DNA from: CAYRYU01 sp964428355
Lineage (GTDB): Bacteria > Muiribacteriota > Ozemobacteria > Ozemobacterales > Ozemobacteraceae
Reading direction: 5' to 3'
Length of the DNA stretch: 64,000 bases
Assembly: GCA_964428355.1 (NCBI GenBank)
Contig: CAYRYU010000024.1
Coordinates: 1 to 64,000 of the forward strand
Below the pieces are notes generated by a model that saw only the letters and a list, made by a program, of their open reading frames with translations, was not told where the DNA came from and ran no database searches. A program made the translations under genes and the position numbers. The first letter of the stretch is position 1, and every line of letters begins with the position of its first letter. Positions 58,509 through 64,000 of this stretch are shown here, piece after piece.

Positions 58509-59279
58509 TCAGGGTTCCGGGGATTCCCCAAGGACGATCCCTCTCCATTCCCATCCGTTATTGACCTTGTGGAGGGCGAACTGGATGTTGGTGTGGCCGT
58601 CCATGTCCTTCCAGCCGTGGGTATTCAGGAACAGAACGGATTCGCCGGCTTGAATCCTCTTTTTCAGGTCGTCCCGGTTGTCCCATGTGACTTTCTCACC
58701 CCGTGACTTTTCGATGAACCCAAGGAGTTCCTCGCGGCTGGTAGGCTCGAGCTCGCTTTGCCACCATCCCACGTAGACATCGACGTGTGAAAGGGTAACC
58801 TCCAGGGAACCCTGGTCCTTCTTCTCGAGGGCTGAAAAAAGCTGCTCCGCAAGCCTGACAGGATCGGACGCAAGCCAGGTCCGCTTTCCCCCTGCCCGAA
58901 GCCAGGCCAGCTTCGATTTGACAACATCGGAAAAGGTCCGTGAATTCTCCTCCTCCATCCGGAGTGCCCCGAAATCCTTCTCGACCCTCTCGAACCACTT
59001 CTTCGACCGGTCGAAATCACCGTTCTCGCAAAAGTGGTTGGCCAGGGCGACCATCAACTGCCCGATCACGTTCGAATCAGAGCCCACCTTGTCCTTCGCC
59101 GCTTTTTCGAGAATCCCTTCGGCTTCGGAAGCTGAACCTTTATAAAGTGCTTCGTAGAAGGAGTTTTCGATTCCACCGAGAGCTTCTTCGAGCACAGTCT
59201 CCCCCGTTTGCCCAAACAGCGGAAACGCGACGGAAACGACGAGGAAAACCGTTACCAGGAACCTTCCTGAAACCACCAT
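58509..59279 (-). CDS. Secreted protein of unknown function with helical repeat region
   Basis: ATG 59279 is supported by GGGGAGGTCCGT upstream; 256 residues. A signal peptide (FLVTVFLVVSVAFPLFG) is followed by helical, Ala/Glu-rich segments (YKGSASEAEGILEKAAKDKVG, DRSKKWFERVEKDFGAL) suggestive of TPR-like repeats. The C-terminal half (LFSALEKKDQGSLEVTLSHVDVYVGWW ... FALHKVNNGWEWRGIVLGE) looks like a SnoaL/NTF2-type alpha+beta fold. The domain reading is by eye. It converges with the SH3 protein gene (7-base gap). Confidence 0.65.
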   Translation of the reverse strand: MVVSGRFLVTVFLVVSVAFPLFGQTGETVLEEALGGIENSFYEALYKGSASEAEGILEKAAKDKVGSDSNVIGQLMVALANHFCENGDFDRSKKWFERVEKDFGALRMEEENSRTFSDVVKSKLAWLRAGGKRTWLASDPVRLAEQLFSALEKKDQGSLEVTLSHVDVYVGWWQSELEPTSREELLGFIEKSRGEKVTWDNRDDLKKRIQAGESVLFLNTHGWKDMDGHTNIQFALHKVNNGWEWRGIVLGESPEP

Positions 59280-59310
59280 ACGGACCTCCCCAAAATTTTG
59301 AAGAAGCAAT

Positions 59311-59339
59311 ATGATACTTCCCCGGGTATCCAAGCGCAA
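59311..59339 (-). promoter_or_regulatory. Sigma-70-type promoter for the 59279 gene
   Basis: On the minus strand TTGCGC, 17 bases, TATCAT, about 30 bases before ATG 59279. Confidence 0.45.
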
Positions 59340-59422
59340 TAGAGATGAGCGGAACGTGGATTACAAAACCACGGATGCAGCCAGGCATTTTCCCAGGGCT
59401 CCCAAGGCAGAATTCGGTTTGA

Positions 59423-61693
59423 TCAATCCCAGCGAAGCACGGAAAACAGGTTCGAATAGTCGTCCGTCCAAACGGGATGGTTGGGATCCTCCATTGCCGG
59501 TTGCCAGCCGGAATCCTGCAGAAGGCGGCCGAAATCCTCTTTTCGTCGGGCTGCCATGACCCAATGCGACCGGAAAACATACGGGGCGTCCTCCTCATAC
59601 TTCATCATGGGGGCGGGAGGTTCGAAGGAATTGCTGTAAACGCTCATTCCCATCGCCTTGCCAAGGTTTCCCAGCACGGGCTCCAGATCGAGATACCGGT
59701 TCGAGATATGGAAAACGAGTATTCCGTCGGGTTTCAGCTTTCGGAAAAACAGTTCAAGCGCTTCCCTCGTCAATAAATGGACCGGGATCGAATCGGAAAA
59801 GTAGGCATCGAAAACGAGGATCTCATACTCCGAGTCCGGTTCCTGCCGTAATGACATCCTTCCATCACCCAGTACAACCCGGATTTTCCCCTCTGCCTCG
59901 GCAAGGAAGGAAAAATACCGGGTGTCGGAAGCAATCCGGGCAATGACGGGGTCGATCTCGAAAAAGACGAACTCCTGGAAGGGACGGGAGAATGCGGCCA
60001 TTGCACCCGTCCCCAGGCCGACGATCCCCACCTTCTTCGCCCGCCGGAGGAAGCGAAACTCCTTGAATATTCCCGCAATCGGGCTGTCGGGCGGGTAGTA
60101 GAAGAGGGGGGTCCGGGTCTTTCCCGGTTCGATGCACTGCCCTCCGTGGTGGATGTTTCCATGTTGAAGCAGGTGGTGCCTTCCGCTGAAACTCCGGATG
60201 ACCTGCATGCTGCCGAAGAAACTTCGCGCCTGGATGAGCGCAGAAGGGGAGGACGTCACGAACATGATGCTGATGGCGATGGTTCCCGCGAAGAAGACCC
60301 CCCAGCCCCTTCGCCGGAAACAGAGGTTCCATAGCCCGGCTCCACCGAGAAAGACCATGAATGCCTTCTCCGAACCTGCGATTTGGAAGGAAAGCCCCCC
60401 GTTGCTCCAGAACGTTACCCAGACCAGGACCGCGACTGCGCCCCAGGCCAGATACTCCTTCTTTCGTCCACCCGGCTCCTCCTGTGGCGACGAAGGGAGG
60501 AAGAGGGACGCGAGCATGAAGACAAGGGGATACTCCATCACCGTCCGGAAAAGCTTCGGCGAGACCAGACCGTTGAAGATTCCCCCGAGAAGTCCACCCA
60601 GCGAAATCCAGATGTAGAACGCGGTCAAACGGGAGGCTCGGGGCCGTCTCGATACGAGAAAGCCGTGGAAGGTCATCCCCCCGGTGAAGCACAGCATCAT
60701 CGCGAGCCCCCCCGACAACCAGATGGGGGAAAAAATGTCCTCCATCAGAATGGGAAAGTAGATGCAGAGGGTTCCAGCGAAGAGATTCCCAAAGAGCTCG
60801 GGGGTTCCGAAACTCACGGAGGAGAATGTGAGGATGAACGTCAGAAGATACAAGCCCAGAGGAAGGACCCAGAGGAGAGGTATCTGTGCGATCTCTCCGG
60901 TGACGTGCGCGGTGGTTCCCAGCATCAGGCTGGAGGGAATGAAACTCGCCAGCACCCATTGGAAGACCCGGCCCCAACCTTCCGGGGGCTCTCCATCTTG
61001 CTGTCCCCCGCCGGGAGTCGTTCCAGGTTCACCCGGTATGGGTAACCCTTCTCCCGTGGTCGCATTTCCTTCGGCCTTGCTTTCCGGTCCTCCAGGGGAT
61101 TGCCTTCGTGAAGCGAAAAAGGCGCATCCCCCGGCCATCAGAACGAACACGACGTAGGCCCAATTCCATGCCAACCGTTGGCCCTGGGTCGTCAATCCGG
61201 GTTCGATCAGGAGGGGATAGGAGGCCAGCCCCAGCAGGCTCCCGGCGTTGCTTGCACCGAAAAGAAACCAGGGCTCCCGCTCCACTCCTCCGGAACGGGC
61301 TTGGGAAAACCACTTCTGAAGCACCGGGGAGGTCATCGAAAGGGCCAGGAAAGGAGTCCCCACGGTCGTTCCGAGAAACCGGAAAATCCACCAGACGGGG
61401 TGGTCGACGACATCTCCGGGAGGCTCGATGGCTGTTCCCTCAGGAAGGAGCGGGATGGTTGCCAGAAGAAGAGCGAAATGTACCAGGGGATGGCGTTCAG
61501 ACCCGAAAATTCTGACCAGGAAGTGGGCGGCGACGTATCCAGCCAGGAGAAGCGACTGGAAAGCAAGGGAACAAGTGATCCAGACCGCCGGAGCCCCGCC
61601 CAACGAAGGAAGCAGAAGCTTCCCGATCATCGGCTGGACAAGGAAGAGAAGGAACGCGCTCCAGAAGGAGGCCAGTGAAAACAACCAGGTCAT
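59423..61693 (-). CDS. Membrane-fused spermidine-synthase-like protein
   Basis: This 756-residue protein's N-terminal ~500 residues hold about 12-14 TM helices, beginning LFLVQPMIGKLLLPSLGGAPAVW, a hallmark of fused MFS/spermidine synthase proteins. The C-terminal ~230 residues form a Rossmann methyltransferase-like domain: KVGIVGLGTGAMAAF, VFFEIDP, RVVLGDGRMSL and YEILVFDAYFSDSIPVHLLT. True spermidine synthases aminopropylate putrescine from decarboxylated SAM. The membrane-fused group's substrate is not established. A Gly/Pro/Glu-rich insert lies near residues 205-245. Confidence 0.87.
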   Translation of the reverse strand: MTWLFSLASFWSAFLLFLVQPMIGKLLLPSLGGAPAVWITCSLAFQSLLLAGYVAAHFLVRIFGSERHPLVHFALLLATIPLLPEGTAIEPPGDVVDHPVWWIFRFLGTTVGTPFLALSMTSPVLQKWFSQARSGGVEREPWFLFGASNAGSLLGLASYPLLIEPGLTTQGQRLAWNWAYVVFVLMAGGCAFFASRRQSPGGPESKAEGNATTGEGLPIPGEPGTTPGGGQQDGEPPEGWGRVFQWVLASFIPSSLMLGTTAHVTGEIAQIPLLWVLPLGLYLLTFILTFSSVSFGTPELFGNLFAGTLCIYFPILMEDIFSPIWLSGGLAMMLCFTGGMTFHGFLVSRRPRASRLTAFYIWISLGGLLGGIFNGLVSPKLFRTVMEYPLVFMLASLFLPSSPQEEPGGRKKEYLAWGAVAVLVWVTFWSNGGLSFQIAGSEKAFMVFLGGAGLWNLCFRRRGWGVFFAGTIAISIMFVTSSPSALIQARSFFGSMQVIRSFSGRHHLLQHGNIHHGGQCIEPGKTRTPLFYYPPDSPIAGIFKEFRFLRRAKKVGIVGLGTGAMAAFSRPFQEFVFFEIDPVIARIASDTRYFSFLAEAEGKIRVVLGDGRMSLRQEPDSEYEILVFDAYFSDSIPVHLLTREALELFFRKLKPDGILVFHISNRYLDLEPVLGNLGKAMGMSVYSNSFEPPAPMMKYEEDAPYVFRSHWVMAARRKEDFGRLLQDSGWQPAMEDPNHPVWTDDYSNLFSVLRWD

Positions 61694-61825
61694 GGGCAGG
61701 GATTTGGGCCCATTCCAACGAGTCGCGAAGAAGGTGGGACGTGCATCCCAAACCGAAAGGGAGGCCTGCCCTTCCGTTGGAGATTACCGTTCTCTGCCCT
61801 CCCCGTCACCGCCCGGGAAATCCGG

Positions 61826-62518
61826 TCATTTTGCGAAAACGATCTTGTCGTAGGGAGAAAGCGTCTGATACTTTCCCTGGATCTTTTCGGGGGGGACGCA
61901 GACGAAGGAAATGACGATCTTTCCCCTCTTGAAACGGAATTTCTCCAGGACCAGATTGCCCGCCTTGTCTTTTTCGATGAAAAATTTCCCCTCCAATGGG
62001 TTCTTCCCGGGGCGGGTTATGTTGTACTCGAAATTCTTTCCTGCCGCCTTGCCCGCGGCCTGGACAGTCAATTCAGTCTGGTTGATCTTGAACGGCGCCG
62101 TCAGGAAGCCGCCGATGCTGCCGTCGCGAACCATTCCGAGCAGCTCGACCATGTCCTTGATCTGCGCCTGTTGCTCAGGCTCGAAGCCGTCGAACCACGA
62201 GTAGACCTCGGAAACGGTGGAAACGGCCCCGCCCTTGGTCGAGAATACCAGGTTCACCCTGAAGGCGTAGAAGGATTTCTTCTTTTCGGGATGCTTGACG
62301 CACGCATGAAGAATGACCTGCTGCTGCCCATCGGGCATGGTCATGAAATATCCGAGGGCGCAACCCAGTTCTTCGAATCCTTTTTTCACGGACCCGCGAT
62401 ACTGGGCGTTGATCTCGAAACACTCCAGTTTTCCCTCTTGTGCCATTGCCGGAAAAGCTCCGGAAACGACTCCAAGTATGACCGCCAATACCAGGAAAAT
62501 CCTTTTTGTACCGAACAT
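61826..62518 (-). CDS. Secreted protein of unknown function
   Basis: GAGGGAGGGAACC before ATG 62518 fixes the start; 230 residues. Signal peptide FLVLAVILGVVSGAFPAMAQ. The mature protein has two or three Cys, an early FEELGCALGYFMTMPDGQQQVILHACV stretch and a strand-rich C-terminus (NFEYNITRPGKNPLEGKFFIEKDKAGNLVLEKFRFKRGKIVISFVCV). I do not recognise a family. It has its own sigma-70-type promoter and lies between hflX and the spermidine-synthase-like gene. Confidence 0.7.
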   Translation of the reverse strand: MFGTKRIFLVLAVILGVVSGAFPAMAQEGKLECFEINAQYRGSVKKGFEELGCALGYFMTMPDGQQQVILHACVKHPEKKKSFYAFRVNLVFSTKGGAVSTVSEVYSWFDGFEPEQQAQIKDMVELLGMVRDGSIGGFLTAPFKINQTELTVQAAGKAAGKNFEYNITRPGKNPLEGKFFIEKDKAGNLVLEKFRFKRGKIVISFVCVPPEKIQGKYQTLSPYDKIVFAK

Positions 62519-62549
62519 GGTTCCCTCCCTCAGGTTCATCGATGCCTTG

Positions 62550-62578
62550 GAGATACCATTCCCACCGGCAAATGTCAA
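62550..62578 (-). promoter_or_regulatory. Sigma-70-type promoter for the 62518 gene
   Basis: On the minus strand TTGACA, 17 bases, TATCTC, with the start expected about 25 bases before ATG 62518. Confidence 0.5.
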
Positions 62579-62660
62579 ACCCCCTTCCCGGGAAAACCTT
62601 ATGGGTCAGACATTCCGGGAGGTACGAAGGGTGACTTCTTACGCGGTCCCACTGAAAATG

Positions 62661-63926
62661 TCAGCGGCGGAATTGGGTCACCCTTGGAAGAAATGCATTG
62701 GGAAGCTCGACGTCCATCCGAAGGAGGCCCTCCTCCCATTCCTGTTTTTCCACCCGTCCGAGCGCGAAGATATCCTTCACGAGGGGATGATTTCCCGGCA
62801 TTTCGAGCGTTACCCTCAGGAAGTTCCGCTTCACGACTTCGTCCATTACCCCCTTGAGCTGCTCGAGGTTTTCGCCCGTTCGCGCGGAGATGAAAACCGC
62901 TCCTGGAAACTCGCGGGAAAGCGCTTCCCGGTTGTGGGGAACGGGCCGGTCGCACTTGTTGAAAACCCAGATCCTTTCCTGGCCTGGAACCTGCAGCTGC
63001 CGCAGCACCTCATCGACTGCCTCCAACCGCTCCCGGACGTAAGGGCAGGAGACGTCCGTGACTATCACGGCTACCTGCGAATGAACGACGTTCTCGAGGG
63101 TTGCCCGGAACGCTTTGACCAGGTGGTGGGGGAGCTTCCGGATGAAACCGACGGTGTCCGAGACGATTCCATGACGGCCGCTCCTGAGAACCACTTTGCG
63201 GGCGGTGGGATCGAGGGTGGTGAAAAGGCCGTCATGGACTTTTACCCGGCTTCCGCTGAGGGCGTTCAAAAGCGTCGACTTGCCTGCGTTGGTGTAGCCC
63301 ACGAGGGAAAACAGCGGGGAAAAACTCTCGGTCCTCTTTTTCCGCTGCGTGTCCCGGTCCTGGACAACCTTGTCCAGTTCCTCCTGGAGTTTCTGGATCT
63401 TTATCTTGAGCACCCGCCGGTCGGTCTCGATCTTCATTTCGCCGGGGCCTTTGGTCCCGATTCCGCCTCGCTGCCGGGACAGGTCGGAGTATCCCCCGGT
63501 CAACCGGACGAGGCGATACTGCAAGCCCGCGAGCTCCACCTGGAGCTTTCCCTCCCGGCTGGTGGCGTGGGATGAGAAGATGCCCAGGATCAGGCTCGAT
63601 CGGTCGGACACCGTAACCCCGTCGCCGATCCCCTCCTCGAGCCGCCGAAGCTGGAACGCGGTCAACTCGTCGTCCGCGATGACCTCGTCCGCTTCCTTCT
63701 GCCGAACCAGTTGGGCGAGCTCCGCGATCTTCCCCTTCCCAAGATACATCGTCCGCTCCGCCCGTTCACGCTTCTGGACAAGGGATCCGACCACCTCCCC
63801 TCCGAGGGTCTTTACGAGATCCTCCAGCTCCTCGAGGGAAAATGCGGTTTCCTCGTCGGTCTGGTCCGGGAGCTGGACCGCGATCGTGATGATCCGGGGA
63901 GGCCTGTTTGACCGGGTTTCTTTCAT
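62661..63926 (-). CDS. hflX: GTPase HflX
   Basis: ATG 63926 has GGAG nine bases upstream; 421 residues. The N-terminal HflX domain includes TMYLGKGKIAEL, DDELTAFQLRRLEE and a helical ELAGLQYRLVRL with GGIGTKGPGE. The G domain has G1 GYTNAGKST (~210-218), G3 DTVGFIRKLPHHLV and G4 NKCD. HflX binds the 50S subunit and splits or rescues stalled ribosomes under stress. Length and motifs are full and normal. The region upstream is cut by the window edge, so any hfq or miaA neighbour cannot be judged. Confidence 0.95.
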   Translation of the reverse strand: MKETRSNRPPRIITIAVQLPDQTDEETAFSLEELEDLVKTLGGEVVGSLVQKRERAERTMYLGKGKIAELAQLVRQKEADEVIADDELTAFQLRRLEEGIGDGVTVSDRSSLILGIFSSHATSREGKLQVELAGLQYRLVRLTGGYSDLSRQRGGIGTKGPGEMKIETDRRVLKIKIQKLQEELDKVVQDRDTQRKKRTESFSPLFSLVGYTNAGKSTLLNALSGSRVKVHDGLFTTLDPTARKVVLRSGRHGIVSDTVGFIRKLPHHLVKAFRATLENVVHSQVAVIVTDVSCPYVRERLEAVDEVLRQLQVPGQERIWVFNKCDRPVPHNREALSREFPGAVFISARTGENLEQLKGVMDEVVKRNFLRVTLEMPGNHPLVKDIFALGRVEKQEWEEGLLRMDVELPNAFLPRVTQFRR

Positions 63927-64000
63927 CTTGCTCACTCCGTGGCGGAAATCTTGCGCGCCCCGCACAAGGAACAGAAGCGCCCCCCTTCGGTTTCCCGACC

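Noticed and set aside
1..64000. CRISPR arrays, transposases, integrases or attachment sites
   Set aside because: No regularly spaced repeats and no recognisable mobile-element proteins were found. The only tandem repeats are the 60-base and 18-base ones listed.

Overview
The window is a gene-dense stretch of moderately GC-rich bacterial chromosome, about 44 protein genes with short gaps and many 4-base ATGA overlaps between successive genes. A TonB-dependent receptor, a Skp/OmpH-like periplasmic protein, Tat and Sec signal peptides and a probable lipoprotein point to a diderm. The mix of type IV pseudopilins, Flp pilins, sigma-54 promoters, large SpoIIE-type phosphatases, TPR proteins and many membrane glycosyltransferases suggests an uncultured lineage. 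A Riflebacteria-, Elusimicrobia- or deltaproteobacteria-like background is only an impression, because no taxonomic marker beyond HflX is present.

Layout: (1) 1-4137, DUF2339 giant membrane protein, open at the window edge. (2) 4200-6672 (-), a triad of prepilin-like genes, divergent from 6981-13705 (+), which encodes three secreted proteins including a 1591-residue one. Both directions carry a sigma-54-type promoter. (3) 13960-19321, an Hpt protein and a receiver (+) convergent with a TonB receptor - YfiR - hybrid histidine kinase operon (-). (4) 19625-26375 (+), an exported HAD phosphatase, a second prepilin triad, an 895-residue secreted protein related to the 1591-residue one, and a TPR/HEAT protein. 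(5) 26443-32645 (-), two tandem SpoIIE-type phosphatases. (6) 32906-39560 (+), a DUF1343 (NamZ-like) protein, a third prepilin triad with an oversized 766-residue member, and an LtaS-like sulfatase-fold membrane protein. (7) 39701-46114 (+), a zinc-ribbon miniprotein, CheR, a Nudix hydrolase, a long TPR protein and a beta-helix lipoprotein. (8) 46346-49011, two Flp pilins, each behind a sigma-54 promoter, flanking a DUF362/alpha-alpha toroid pair. (9) 49048-57377, five polytopic glycosyltransferase-like proteins. (10) 57509-63926, an SH3 protein, secreted proteins of unknown function, a spermidine-synthase-like fused transporter and HflX.

The unifying theme is surface assembly. There are three independent GspI/J/K-like tip triads. 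Two of them sit beside mutually homologous very large secreted proteins, and there are two Flp pilins, yet no assembly ATPase, platform protein, secretin or major pseudopilin is present. The most attractive inference is that these are alternative tip complexes displaying different large surface proteins from a machine encoded elsewhere, with part of the set under sigma-54 control.
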